Assembly (NCBI GenBank): GCA_964036155.1
Contig: OZ038422.1
Coordinates: 39,455,201-39,519,200, forward strand
DNA: 64,000 bases
Direction: 5' to 3'
Origin: Diploscapter coronatus
Taxonomy: Eukaryota; Nematoda; Chromadorea; Rhabditida; Rhabditidae
The notes below the pieces were generated by a model that saw only the letters and a list, made by a program, of their open reading frames with translations, did no database searches and had not been told where the DNA came from. The first letter of the stretch is position 1; each line of letters starts with the position of its first letter. Below are positions 34,803 through 46,687 of the stretch, piece by piece. The translations under genes and the position numbers were made by a program.

Positions 34803-37800
34803 ATGGGCAAAAGAGGCCGACCAAGGAAAGAGTCGCCAGTGCTGCTCTCCAGAAACAATGTCAAAATTGTCAGCTATTTCCAGTTCATGGTGAGTTGATC
34901 GAGAATTTGGGATGGTTAGAAAATGCATTCTTGAATTTTCACTGGCAAAAAGAACCAGTTTTGTCAATTCTTGTTTGGAGGGGAAGATTGACAGAATTCT
35001 CATTATCATTTGAATTAGCTCTTTTCAAATTCTCGCATAGCCAAATTCAAAAGTACACAATTTGACAATTGCTGGGAACAAATGAGATGTTGTAGGGGAA
35101 AGCGGATGAATTCCGCGTGCTGGACCAGCAGATCAAGAACGCGTACATTTCGAAGGCACTCAAACTGCAGCCGAAAATCAAATGTCTCAGCTGCAGCAGG
35201 GAGTTGGGACATCGCTACGGGGCGCTCTACCACATCGACAGGTGCGGTATCGATGACGCTGTGAGTTTTGATTTTGAAAAGTTTTATAATAATAAGTAGA
35301 AAATCTCAATGATTTTACAACGACATATTTTTCACGCCACATGATGACATGAATTTAAATTTAAATCTCGTCATTCCTCTACTATAGAAAATCACATCGT
35401 CATGTTGTAGCCTTCAAACTTCAAAGGGTTTTGTAAAATCGTTTTGATTTGCTTGCAATTTTCCCTTTTGTGTCTTTAATTCTGTTTATAAACGATCGGG
35501 ATGAATTGAATTCCTTTGCAGCACAAGCCCTGGTCGTGCTACAAATGCGGCTACAAAAGTCTGAATTCGGAGTCGGAGATGCATCTGAAGCGCTGTCAGG
35601 GCCCCGGCCTGCCGCTGCTCGACATTACCTCAGATGGACATGTCATGAGAGAGACCAAGAGAGTCAACCAGGAGAAGGACAAAGTAGATATAATGAAATT
35701 TAGAGAAATTTCGGAAGAAAAATTCAGAAAGGAGTGACGACTCTCGCCATCAAGGGCAAGAGGAAGAATCCGATGATGGAATACAGGGATATTCGAGGTA
35801 GACGAGCAATATAAATGCAAAATTTAGCCGGTTTATTGACAATTCTCAATTCTTGAGTGCTTTTGAGCTCCTCGTCATTACTGTTTACTAAAAATAAAAT
35901 AATGTATTTTTGAAAAGGAGGAATATAATTGAATTCAAATTTCAGGTCTGTGCGGAGGCAAAAAGGAGTACGACAGCTACAGAGAGAAAGTGGATGAAGC
36001 ACTCAAACAGACCAAAGAGACCGAGGGAGATCTGTGCGGTCAGCTGAAAGACATCCAACCCGTCAAATTCGAGAATGAGCACGAGAGGTAGGAGCAAGAA
36101 TTCTTAAGTTATTTATTTCAAGAAAAAGCTAAGAATGAGACAACTTGAAAAGATACTAATATTTCTTCTCCAAGTCACCCCTTTCTTTTCTCTTATTTTA
36201 CTATTTGGAATATTGTATCTATATTCTTCAACTAATCAACTATTTTTCAGTGAACAGCAAAATGCTCGTCATTCGAAGAGCATCACCTCTCCTGCAATCG
36301 TCGCTCTAGAACACGACGAAAAGACGCATGACAAAAGTCCTCCGAAAGCCGGAAAATTGAAGGCTTTCGAGACGATGAAACTGGAGCTGAGCGGCAGAAT
36401 GGCGCACGTCGGGAATTGCCAGCAGGAAATTCACTCGATCCGAGTGGCGCCGAATTTGATGGAAAGTGGTTAGTTTGACCATCTTCTTCTCTGTTTGTTA
36501 TGTAGACTTTTGTATGAAATAACAAAAAATTACAAGTTCACCGAATTTTCCAGGCTGAGTTTGTTGATGATTTTATGATTTCTTGCCAAATTAAATTTTC
36601 TTTCACAATTACTTCATAAAGAAGATGAACATCTCAACTTTCTGATAAAACGATGATAGACATTTTCAGGCGAAGAAGTGATTGCCGTGTGCTGCAATCC
36701 GAATTTCATGACGGCCAATTTCTCGACTCCACAAGGCAAAACCCAGGTGCAGTTCTGGTTGAATGGAGGAAAGAACAAAAAGTAGGGGTTTTGAAGCCCA
36801 CTAGTTTCCATCCTCTTTTTGGAAAATAGCGTGGGAAAAGAAAAAAAAGAGGGTGGGAACTACTACAAGGGATCATTTTTGAAGTCTGGGAAATGAGTTA
36901 ATTTTATCTGCAGCTCCCAACTCCGCCCCTGGTTCACACTGCATTTCGAGCACTACGTCATCAAATGCGAATGGCTGAATCGGAAGAATGCACAATCGGA
37001 TAGCAAATTGATCGGCCACTTGGCTCTGGTTGTCTACGATTCCGTCTACATTTACAGGTCGATTCAACTGATTTTTTTTTTTTAAATTCAAATTCTCGAC
37101 ATCTGTTGAATTTATGAAGTTAGACGACAAATCAACTACAAATGGAATTCAATAAAATGATGCACGTTTTTTTCTGGATCCTTAAAAATTCCAGAATCGA
37201 CTCCGACTCTGCTGCAATTCCCACCAAACCGGCCAATGTAAAGATTTTCGACGAGAAGCCAGCTCTGATTCTGAAGAACATTGCTCCGGTTGAAGAGAAG
37301 CTCGAAGTCCTTGACGAGGACGAAGAAGACGAAGAAGAAAAGGAGAATGAAATGGAAGATGGAAATGAAGGTTGGATTTTGCAAAAAAATGAATTTGAAA
37401 CAGGATTATGAAAACTTCGGTCTTTTGAAATTATAAACATCATTAACTGCCTTTAAAATTGGCAAATCGCTTATCTTTTTGATTTTCGAGGAAAATTAAA
37501 AATTTCAGAATCGAACGATGTTGCAGATGTCGTGGATGGTCGGCAGTCGAGAGAAGGCGGAGAGGAGGAAGACGGATTCGGAGTGCCACTGACGAGTCTC
37601 AGCTGGTCGCCCGAAAACGGTGGCAAACTCATCGCCAGTCTCTCAGCTGATGGTGGGAGAATTTAGAATTGTGAAATTTTTGTTCATATTTTCACTTTTT
37701 AACACTTTCTACCACACGCTCTTTATCCATCATTTTTCAGAGTTCTATGAAAATTAACATCTTCAGGCTGGATTCTGATCTGGGACCTGGCAACCTACCC

Positions 37801-40177
37801 ACCCACGCAGAAACGTCTCCGCTGCTCTGTTCACCAGGAATACCCCGTTACTGATATCGCTCTGCTTACTGATAACAAAGGTATGATTTTCACAAAATTA
37901 AAGGAAAAATGAAGAGAATTGAACAGTCGCCGTGTGTGTTCGTGAGAGAGGCATTTTCCTGTTGGATCTGGAAAGTGGAGGAATGCACGACGAAACGGCG
38001 ATTTGTCAGGAGTACTACAACAGAACGAGGCCTGCGGTCGGCATTCTAGATGGATTCTTTGCATTTCAGGTGAAACATAGAAAATTTCATCTTGAATTAG
38101 CTTCTTATAAAAGCCGTACACTTGTCAAATCTAAACGACTGTAACAAGAAATAGGGAAAGATAGGCTATGTTTGGTCTCAAAATGGTGGGCAGCATATGC
38201 AGAGTATTTCTAGAAAAAATTAGCCTAACCTACCAAACCTCTACACTTATCTCTATTTTGCTAGTGTACGACTTTTACAACAAGAAAAACCTTGAATTTT
38301 TGTCATGACAAGATTTGTTTTTCTGAGAATCATAATTGACAGAAAACGTAAAGAAAAACAAACAATCGCATTTTTGCCATTTTTGAATGAAAAATGAGTA
38401 TATTCAGGGAGAACCAGCCACCCACGCCTCTCGCTACTTCGGTGCAGGCTGTTTCGTGGACATGCGCGGCAAGGAGACGGACACGTACAGCACTGTGCAG
38501 CTGCTCAACTCGCACCCCGTCATGTGCGGGGAATTCGCCTTCTCCCCGCAGGACGGAGCTATCATCTCCTGTGGAGCTGATGGAACTGTATGTCAAATTT
38601 GAAATTGCTATCAAATCTGAAATTTTGAAAAGACATGATTTTTATATCGAAAAAGAATCGGGCAATATATTTTTTCAAACCTTTCCTTTATCCCATGTTT
38701 CTTCTGCATATCTTCTTTCTACGCTATCTCAAAAATTATTCATTTCTGAAAGCTCAACTTATTTTAGCTTTGCAGATACTAGCGACTTATAACGGCTACG
38801 TAGTCCCGGGCAGGGGAAACGACATGACGATGCTCTCCAGACAAGAGTATTTGCTTCGACTCAGAAGGTTGAAATTAGCGGCAACTCGTTTCTGACGAGA
38901 CGAGGAGACCCTTTTTTTAGCAAATAACTAGATGAGGGAGATCTACCGTTTCTCATACTATCTCGCTCAACTCTCATTCCTTTACGTAAACTATAGAGCA
39001 CTTCATCTCGTCATTTACGAATTGCCGAATTATCTAATTTCTAGAAGAAAAAAAAATCGAAATTTTCAGGCACAAGAAGACGATAACAAAGACAGTGGAG
39101 AAGAAAGACCTGGAAGTGATGTTCAACGCGGATGAGGAAGTGATGGAGAACATGTGGATGACTGCCGACTTGACACCCGAAGTTCCGACTCAGGTTGGTT
39201 TTTTTTTATCCTTTTGAAGTATATTAAAATTTGAAGAAAATTATGTATCATTCTCGAAAAAATTCGAAAATTGAAGTTGTTTTTTTAACTCAAAGTTCGA
39301 GAAAAATAACTCTGAAATGAGGAAACTATTAATGATTCACTTCCAAAAATGTTTATAATTTTAGTTTCAAATTAAACAATGAATCATCAAATGTTCAGAC
39401 GAATCAACGCCAATTCGATACGAAGATGACTTGCTTCGATAGAAGAATCGACGCCCTGATGTCTGTAGAAATCGGCCGTGCAGAGATGGCAGTTGGATGC
39501 GAGAAGATGCAGAGTCCGTCCAGAACTTCCCCCTCTAAGCAGAGGAAGAGGGCTGAAAGCAGCGCTGCTGCAGAGACAAAGGACAAGGACAAGGACGGAG
39601 CAGTCAATGTGGTCTATGCAGGGGGAATCGCGGGATGCCTCTTCGCAATTCCGTACACTCCTTCGTGGATTGCAGTGAGCATATTTAGAAGAAAATATTA
39701 CAATTTATTTCTTTTGAAGAAAAACTCGAAAAAAAATATATAGATTTTCTGTGCATTGTTTGAAAAAATCTTTTTTTGCTGTAAATAATACTCTAACATA
39801 CCAAGACTAGGATAGTCAACATTTGATGCCTACTCCCTGCACTTTCTATACTATACTCTTATGAATGATGACATTTTAAAATAACTTTTCCGATGTTGCT
39901 TTTTAAAATGAATGTCTGAATTGTGAATTTATGAATTTCACAATTTTCCTATTCCATTTGTAAATTTTAGGGTTCTTCGTACGTGGAAACGCTGGAAATC
40001 AAAGCAAAGTCTGTCAAGAAAGCTTTGAAAGGCCGCATCAAGAACGAATCAGAAAGCGATGAGGAAGAGTCTAGTGAGGAGAGTGAAGAAAGCGAAGAAA
40101 GTGAAGATGAAGAAGAAATGGAGGAAGAAGTCAAGCCCTCGCCGAAAAGGACCAGAGGCAGACCCAGAAAACGCTGA
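34803..40177 (+). CDS. TFIIIC110/GTF3C2-like WD40 protein with AT-hooks and zinc-finger motifs
   Basis: Probable RNA polymerase III general factor subunit (TFIIIC B-box-binding module). Exons: 34803-34889, 35096-35260, 35522-35683, 35728-35797, 35946-36087, 36251-36468, 36670-36781, 36914-37057, 37195-37370, 37509-37652, 37767-37880, 37927-38069, 38408-38587, 38776-38867, 39070-39193, 39399-39674, 39971-40177; 851 aa, all in phase. It opens MGKRGRPRKESPVLL (AT-hook). Two Cys/His clusters follow (CLSCSRELGH, HIDRC; WSCYKCGYKS, HLKRC), fitting zinc fingers. A beta-propeller-like region (~36670-38600) contains PLTSLSWSPENGGKLIASLS, DGWILIWDLATY and EFAFSPQDGAIISCGADGT. An acidic tract then leads to a second AT-hook, TRGRPRKR, at the C-terminus. 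Length (human GTF3C2 ~911 aa) and layout fit, but the family call is from architecture and is not certain; another AT-hook/WD40 chromatin protein is the alternative. Confidence 0.65.
38101..38285. repeat. MITE-like element, family B copy 1
   Basis: Terminal arms CTTCTTATAAAAGCCGTACA (38101) and the reverse of GTGTACGACTTTTACAACAA (ends about 38283) face each other. The left ~70 bp matches, in opposite orientation, the right part of the element at 53844-54030. It lies in a GTF3C2-like intron. Confidence 0.7.
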
Positions 40178-40440
40178 AAAGCCAATTATCTCATTCTGCC
40201 ATCAAGATTTTCAGCGAAATTGTCACTTTTCCTAGCCGGGTTATTTGTAGGAAAACATTTTTGATCTCGGTTTTTTTTCAGCTTTTTGTTAGAAATTGTT
40301 GTCTGTTATCAAGCGCTATTTTGAAGAATTATTTTGAAAGTTTCTTGATTTTTGTAGCATTTTACGGCTTTTCATGCCATGGTTATCTGATTTTTAGATC
40401 TGTATTTGTTAATCTTTGATTTTAAGTGAAGTTCAGTTCG
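40178..40440. other. Short intergenic gap upstream of ALG10
   Basis: Only about 260 bp separates the stop of the GTF3C2-like gene from the ALG10 start. An acceptor-like GTTCAG ends at 40436 just before ATG 40441. This close same-strand spacing would allow co-transcription with spliced-leader addition, but no transcript evidence is available. Confidence 0.4.
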
Positions 40441-43109
40441 ATGAAGAAGCAGTCAGACACGGGCAGGTGCTTGAGTAGAAGAGGTACAAATGCATTGCGA
40501 AAGAAGAAAAATGATTATGAAAATTTGAGGCGATGTCGCTTTGGCAGCTTTGGTTTCGTCTCTGCACGCCTTCGTCGTGTCGCTCGTGTACAAAATCGTG
40601 CCAGAGCCCTATATGGACGAGATATTCCATGTCAATCAGACCAGGTAGAATTTTGAAGAATTGACTTCCTATAAAGTAGGCACTTGGGATTGTCAAAAAT
40701 TCAGTTGAAAGTGTATTGAATTTCCAGAACGTACTGTGAAGGCAGCCTGGCATGGAATCCCAAAATTACGACCCCTCCCGCGCTCTACCTCATTTCGATG
40801 CCTTTCTGCGGCTTCGAGCGCTATGCCAACAGCGCCATTCTGTTCTTCGCCGCTCTCGCCTTCTGTAGATATCGGAGGATGTTCTGTCGTGTGAGTTAAA
40901 TTAAAAAAAAAGCATAGCTATTTCAACTAGAACGACGAGCGAGCGGGCGCGCGCGCGAAGCGAAGAAGTTAGTTTTTATTTACTCCCAGAAAGAAGATTT
41001 ACAACAGTATCATCACAACCAAATAAATTCCCTGCCGCATTTTGTAGAGGGGGAGAGGAGTTTGCGATCCCTAAAGATGACTCGAAATTTAGGACTGCGT
41101 GCACTTGACTGTTCTCGTCAGCCTGTGTCTGCCCGTGCTGCTCCATTCCTCCCTTCTCTTCTACACGGATCTCCTCTCTATCGCTGCCGTGGTCGCCGGA
41201 TTTACTTTCAAGTAAGCCAATTCTGCACTTTTTCAGATTCTAAACCTTCAGAAATCATGACACAGAACATGCGAAATAGTGTGAGAAAAGATATTGCATC
41301 GTACTCTTCTCTACTTCGCTTACGTCTTGTTCATGATGTTACGCGGTTTACAAATTACTGGCATTTTCGCAGTGTTTCAATTTCAGGAACTCGTTCGTGT
41401 CTTCCATCTTCTTCACTCTGTCTGTATTCACTAGACAGACGAACATTCTCTGGGCAGGTCTGTATGCAGCAAACCGTCTCTTCTACGGAATCGAAAAGGA
41501 AAGGCCGATTTCCTCTGCAATCAAAGGACTTCTCCCTCTGACTCCCTTCATCGGAATGGCAGCCGGATTTGTGGGATTCGTTTACTGGAATGGAGGAATT
41601 GGTGAAAATGAAGTTTGATATTTAAAAAAAAAAAATCAGAAAAATGTCCTCCAGTCCACACCTAGCATATTGGAAAAGTGCTATAACTTTCGAAGAATAT
41701 GTCTCAAAATGTCTTTTTTAACAGATGATCTTATGACTAGTGAATTTGTAAATGATAAAAAATTTTACTTCTCAAATCTTCTTGAAAGAAAACAAAGTTA
41801 TAAGAAATTTTAGTTCTCGGAGACGCCTCTGCTCACCAGCCGCAGCTCCACTTGGCGCAGCTCTTCTATCTCGGCCTCTTCATGGCTCTCCATGCTTGGC
41901 CACAGGTTTGAAATTCTACTCGATTTAAAAAAAAATCTAGTCAATTTTGAGGCCCTAGTAGACACAGGTCGAATCATCCGTCACGACGTGCTCTCCCTCT
42001 CGTCAGCCCTGCTCGTGCCTCTGTCTGCAGTCTCCATCAACTACTTCGCTTTCGATCACCCCTATTTGTTGGCTGATAACAGACACATTTCTTCCATTAT
42101 TTGGAGAAGACTGCTCGGGCCTGTGCAGGTAAATTCAACCTTTTTTATTTGAGAAAGGCAACGGCTATTTGAGAGGACGGAAGGCTTAACTAAGGAAAAC
42201 TCCACCATTTATATTGAGCTAGCCTTCTCCATTTCATAGTTATGTTCTCCGTCTCAAATGGAAACTGCCTTTGAGAAATCATAACGTAAATTTCGAAAAT
42301 TTCAAAGAAGATATATTTTTCAAAAATGAAATTGGAATTTTCAGCTCCGTCAACTGCTCGTTCCCCTCTACGTGGTCTCGTTCCTGTTCCTGCGTCGCTC
42401 CACCAGCCACTCTTCGCCCATCGAGCGACTCCTCTTCGTGCTCTGCTGTGCTGCTAGGTACTTTATTCATTTATAATAATCTATCATTCTCCCAAGGCAT
42501 ATCAATCTGATCCTGATAAAATTTGTTAACCGTATCTTGAAGATAACGCACTAAATTCATGTGTTGCAAATTGCATGTCTAAAAATTCTGACAATCCACC
42601 ATTTTTAACTCTGCATTTCAGCGTGGTGCCAGCCCATCTGTTGGAATTCCGCTACTTCATCATTCCGTTCGTCCTGTGGAGACTCACTCTCATCACCAAG
42701 TATTCTTGGCTGATCGTCGCGGAGCTCATTTCCAATCTGGCTATCTTCTCAGGTAAAAATAGACAAATGATTTAACCCTAGGATTTTAGTTCGGAATTGA
42801 CCATATCTTTTACATTCTAAAGGCAGAGTTAGGCTATTGCATGCACTCTGCAAATTTTGCCCTCCTATAAACGTGCTTTATTGCTAAATGTTGTTAGTGG
42901 TTCGTTATCTCTTCTATTATGAGAAGTTGAAGAAGCATTAGCGTCTAGCATTAGAGCATGTTTCTAATAGAGCAAAATTTGCTGAGCGCTTGCGATAACA
43001 CTAGATTTAAATCGATATCAATAAGATTACAGCGGTTTTCTACCTGTTCCTCGAGAAGCCATTCGAATGGTCCAATGAGCCTGGCGTTCAGCAAAGATAC
43101 ATGTGGTAA
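40441..43109 (+). CDS. alg-10: Dolichyl-P-Glc: alpha-1,2-glucosyltransferase ALG10
   Basis: ER multi-pass enzyme that adds the third and last glucose to the lipid-linked oligosaccharide for N-glycosylation. Exons: 40441-40483, 40530-40644, 40728-40890, 41093-41211, 41387-41601, 41814-41905, 41952-42128, 42345-42457, 42622-42752, 43033-43109; 414 aa. Landmarks: PEPYMDEIFHVNQTRTYCEG near the N-terminus, with the acidic loop typical of dolichol-sugar transferases (MDEIFH); ITTPPALYLIS; FTLSVFTRQTNILWAGLYAA; YLLADNRHISSIIWRR; LLEFRYFIIPFVLWRL; and the C-terminal QQRYMW (human ALG10 ends QRFMW). It is somewhat shorter than human ALG10 (~473 aa). The first exon (MKKQSDTGRCLSRRG) was chosen because its donor at 40484 gives the only phase match past an in-frame stop. 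Acceptors before 40530 and 41952 are TTTGAG. Confidence 0.92.
42151..42277. repeat. MITE-like inverted repeat in an ALG10 intron
   Basis: GGCAACGGCTATTTGAGAGG (42157) is mirrored by CTCCGTCTCAAATGGAAACT and GCC (42247-42269). Outer flanks GAGAAAGGCA and TGCCTTTGAGAAATC extend the pairing. Confidence 0.5.
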
Positions 43110-43451
43110 ATGAGTCAAATGGAACAAGCGAGAGAAATTAGGAAACTAAATGAAGGAATCAATTCCTCCTAATACTATCTTGATATTCTCAAATCTAAAC
43201 TCTGTACTTTGAAATTCCCCAAAATGACTGTGATACTTTATCCCTTTAGCTCTAGAATTTCGAAAAGAAGTTGTTGATTTGTCCTGTTTTCATCTAACTT
43301 ATTCTTATTGTTGACTTTAAAATGACCCGTTAAACGAAATAATTTATAAAACTATTAAACAATATAAATTTGTAAAAAATCTCATGACACAGAAAAACAA
43401 TGAAAGACGCGAAAAGTGATTGTCTCACCGAATTGAAAGTGAAGTGGAATT
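43110..43451. other. Convergent 3' region between ALG10 and a minus-strand gene
   Basis: AT-rich 3' UTR-like sequence shared by two convergent genes (stops at 43109 on + and 43452 on -). No exon is seen. Confidence 0.5.
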
Positions 43452-44093
43452 TTAGAATTGTTTCTTGGAATTCGATGAAAAGCTGTACATCCAATCGTCC
43501 TCTTGCGCTTTCTTCAGATATTCAGCTAGAAGTTTCATTCTCTCCACATGTTGCGCTGAAAACATCTATGAAAGGGAGAATTTGCGACCTCTTGTAAAAA
43601 ACGTTTATAAAGGAAGTAGGGTCAAGCCTAGATGAAGTCTATATATGGTTTAAGGATTAAAAAATTACAACCAACCTTCCTCAAGTTGTTCCCTTTCGTT
43701 TTCTGCGGCGTACTCGAAATCAGGATCCACTTCTAGCCTCGTTACGGGAGTTTCTAAAATTTCAAAGGTCTAGCAAATACAATTCATAGAACGTTGAAAA
43801 CATTATTTCCAAAATAAAAAATCTAAAAACAAAAAATGAAAACCTGTCGAAGAAAGCGTGATTTTGCTCTTTTTGTTCGGCGAGCTCATGTCGTCATCTG
43901 AGGAGTAGCTTCTGAATTCATTCTGATAAAACGAAAAGGAAGGTCGATATACGAACCTCCTGGGCCTGGGCCTGGCCCCAACTCGGTACGAGATGGCGGG
44001 CGATCGGGTGGGGCTTTGACTGCTGCTAGCGGATGCGGGAGAAAAGAGAGCGAAATCGATTCGCCTCAGGCCGTGTCCCAAGCCTGTCGCCAT
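43452..44093 (-). CDS. Unrecognised basic/charged 143-aa protein
   Basis: Three minus-strand exons join in phase: 44093-43844, 43753-43676, 43555-43452, giving 143 aa. It begins MATGLGHGLRRIDFALFSP, followed by a Ser/Arg/Pro-rich stretch (SSSQSPTRSPAISYRVGARP), an acidic patch with a basic motif (SSDDDMSSPNKKSK), and a charged helical C-terminus (EREQLEEAQHVERMKLLAEY, LKKAQEDDWMYSF). The composition suggests a nuclear or otherwise soluble protein with a short C-terminal helix. An acceptor 18 nt upstream of the ATG (TTGTTTCAG) suggests trans-splicing; in-frame upstream ATGs would lengthen the N-terminus if it is not used. I recognise no family. The clean phases and coding-like residue use argue that the gene is real. 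Confidence 0.6.
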
Positions 44094-44508
44094 TCTGCAG
44101 GGTGGCTTGGTGCAGTGCTGAAACAACCGAGACATCACTGCGCCAAATCACATTTTTGTTAAATGATTGATAAAAAGAAAGATCAAGCGGAGAAACTCTC
44201 CCGCAAAAATGGCTTGAAAAGAGAGTGCACTTGACTGCAAGAGCGCGAAAGAAGCAGAGACTATTCATTGCATTCCTTTTTCCTTTGTCGATTTTTTGAT
44301 TCGATTCCGTTTCATCGCTTATTCGTTCAGCGTTTCTTCCTGTTGTAATTTCCATGTGTGACCTGTCATCGTTACTTCGCAGTTTCGTTTATTTGAACGA
44401 TTTTGTTTGTTATAATTCCTAACTTTTTTCACGAGGATTTTGCAGATCGCACTTTCGAAATTCCGAACTGATTGAGAGGTGAATAAGTATGGGAATTGAC
44501 AGGCGATA
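44094..44508. promoter_or_regulatory. Divergent intergenic region (candidate bidirectional promoter)
   Basis: The 43452-44093 gene starts leftward at 44093 and the UBAP1-like gene starts rightward at 44509, so about 415 bp must serve both promoters. No TATA-like or other specific element stands out. Confidence 0.4.
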
Positions 44509-46687
44509 ATGAGCAACTACTCGACAAAATTCCAAGGTCCGAATTTTTAGAAGTAATAAGCAGATTCTTGTGGAGTTTAGCTAGGAAAATGGTAGGCTTG
44601 ATGAGTGGAATTAACTTCAAACTTTCATAAAATTCCTCCCTTCCTTTTCCACAACTCGGATGAGTAGTCAATTATCCAATCAATTAACTTACAGATTACG
44701 TAAATGACTTGCCGATGGAGATTGGGAGGGCCTTCTATCCGGCACCACACATCACAATGCCCAACATCGACTTGATTCCCGTTCGATTGAAAGCAGATGA
44801 AATGGTGAGTTTTCTACAAAACTCATGAATTTTTTTTTTTTTTTTTTTGAAGTCGACCCAAATTCATAATTTTCGTTTTTTTCTTGCATAAATTTGAAAA
44901 TTTTGTTTTCAATAATAGTTTTCAGCTCTACGATTTCGAAGCGGAATTCAAAGCGCGACGGGAATATGACGAGATACAGAATGAAGCTACAACGGCTAGC
45001 AAAACCAGCGAATCGATGCCGAAACAGAAGGAGCCTGAACGAAGACGAGAAGAAGTCATTCCCGCCGTCGAATCGACTTCGAATCAGGACTCGGCAGCAC
45101 CAGCCCCAACGTTGTCGGCAACTGCATCTTCTAGCAGCTCATTCACTACGGTCTGCCATTTTCAGATTACAATCAGACGTTGTAAATTTTCACATCCGCG
45201 AGTATCCGCATGAACGAGATAGTGTATCCTATCGAGAAACAAAGAAGACATGCTCTTTTTCTCTTAATAAGATACGCTATCTCATTCATGCGAACATCCA
45301 CGAGTTTAAAATTTCCAAACATGATTACAATATTCTTATAATATAATTAAACATCCTCTTCTATTAAAAAACTCTTTTGAAATGATAGGAAATAGAAGAT
45401 GCTCTTCGATTAGAAAAGGGTGTTCTGATTTCTTTTAATGAATTTTCTTTTGCAGAGCGTCCTCGTGCCTTCCACCCTTCCCCTCCCTCTGCTTCCTTCA
45501 GCCTTCACTTCCCAGCTGCCTTCGACCTCGTCTGCAGAGCAGTCCTCACAAAACTCGGTCGCTTCTCGATTTGCTCAAATCAGATTCGACGAGTTCGAGC
45601 AGAAGGCGTCATGCTTCGATGAGTTGGAGTGGAAAAGCATCGACGAGAAGGAGGCGCTCAAAATGGTCAGATTTTTTTTTTAATTCTTATTCACTTTTAT
45701 ACGAAATTCTTGTTAGATGATTTTCTTTTTTTGTACAATTTCTTCATTTTTTCCTGAAAAGTTGAGTAGATGCAAAATTATGACTTTTTTTTTAATTTTT
45801 GATCCTGAAATAGCGAGATTTTTTGACGTCAAGACATGGAAAGCAATGAAAAAATACTTTCGAATAACTTGGAAATCTATTTGAAAAAAACGGCAGATAT
45901 TATCTACGTTATCAATTATCTTGTTGTCCAAAATCATTATATGTTCAGGTAAAAATTTGGAGAAAAAGATTCTTTATGAATTCTTGACTTTCAGATTCTC
46001 CAACCTCAACTCCCCGTCGTTGCTCATTCTCAATCAGCTCCGCCCATCCCACCGCACCAGGGTCCATCCTCCGCTCCCTCCGTCCCGCCTCCACAAATCC
46101 CCATCCGCAATCCCAAGTAACTCGGCTCTTTTCCCCTCAGCTTCGTGCCGAATTCATTCATTCATTTCCTGTGATCAAACGCCTTCCACTTCAAAGAATT
46201 ATCTAGAATTTTCGAATTGTGATCATCATTGACGAGAATTTATTAGCCATTTATCGATTTTCCCCTAACCGATTAGCTTATTCTATGGTTTGTTGAAAAT
46301 CCATTAACTTTGAGCAAGGAATAATGCTGGCAACACGATGAACTTACAAGAAGCCTTATTTGATTGCTTGTTTTAATTTTCTGCTCAGATTTGTTTCTTC
46401 TTCTTCTTCTTCTGCACATTTTCACCTTCTCCGGTTCACCGATAAAATTGTCAAGTCGATGCGTGTATTTTTGCGTAGTCAATAAAATGAATTATTTTCT
46501 GAATATGGACATTCTCCGGATGAAACGTTTATGCATTAGCCGATTCTCCAGCTTTATTTTGAATTCGAGATAAAATTGAGTTTCAAAATTCATTTCTTTC
46601 AGAAACCGTATGCGCATCACAGCGTTCAATCGACAATTCGGGAGGATTCCGAATCTTGAGGTGGGAATATTTTTCTTCAAGTTCTAA
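44509..46687 (+). CDS. UBAP1: UBAP1-like ESCRT-I subunit (UMA domain), C-terminus uncertain
   Basis: Predicted ESCRT-I component that sorts ubiquitinated cargo at endosomes. Exons: 44509-44536, 44695-44804, 44926-45150, 45456-45665, 45995-46116, 46603-46687; 259 aa if the last exon runs to TAA 46687. It starts MSNYSTKFQDYVNDLPMEIG and continues RAFYPAPHITMPNIDLIP and LYDFEAEFKARREYDEI, matching the UBAP1 N-terminal UMA pattern (YLDDVPF..., YDFSLE...). The central block FDELEWKSIDEKEALKMIL matches the conserved FDNLELKTIDEKEELRNIL of vertebrate UBAP1. The rest is Ser/Pro-rich linker. The C-terminal tandem UBA (SOUBA) region of vertebrate UBAP1 is not seen. Either the protein ends early, or a donor at 46661 leads to exons I could not identify before 47247. 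Confidence 0.75.
45165..45330. repeat. Palindromic MITE-like element, family A copy 1
   Basis: The left arm ATCCGCATGAACGAGATAGT is mirrored by the right arm GCTATCTCATTCATGCGAAC; outer parts AAATTTTCACATCCGCGAGT and CATCCACGAGTTTAAAATTT also pair. The same arms occur at 57985-58132. It lies in a UBAP1-like intron. Confidence 0.7.

Noticed and set aside
43900..43990. A 30 nt GTATAT...ATCAG interval inside exon 1 of the minus-strand 143-aa gene as an intron
   Set aside because: Shorter than any other intron in the window and in frame if retained, so treated as coding.
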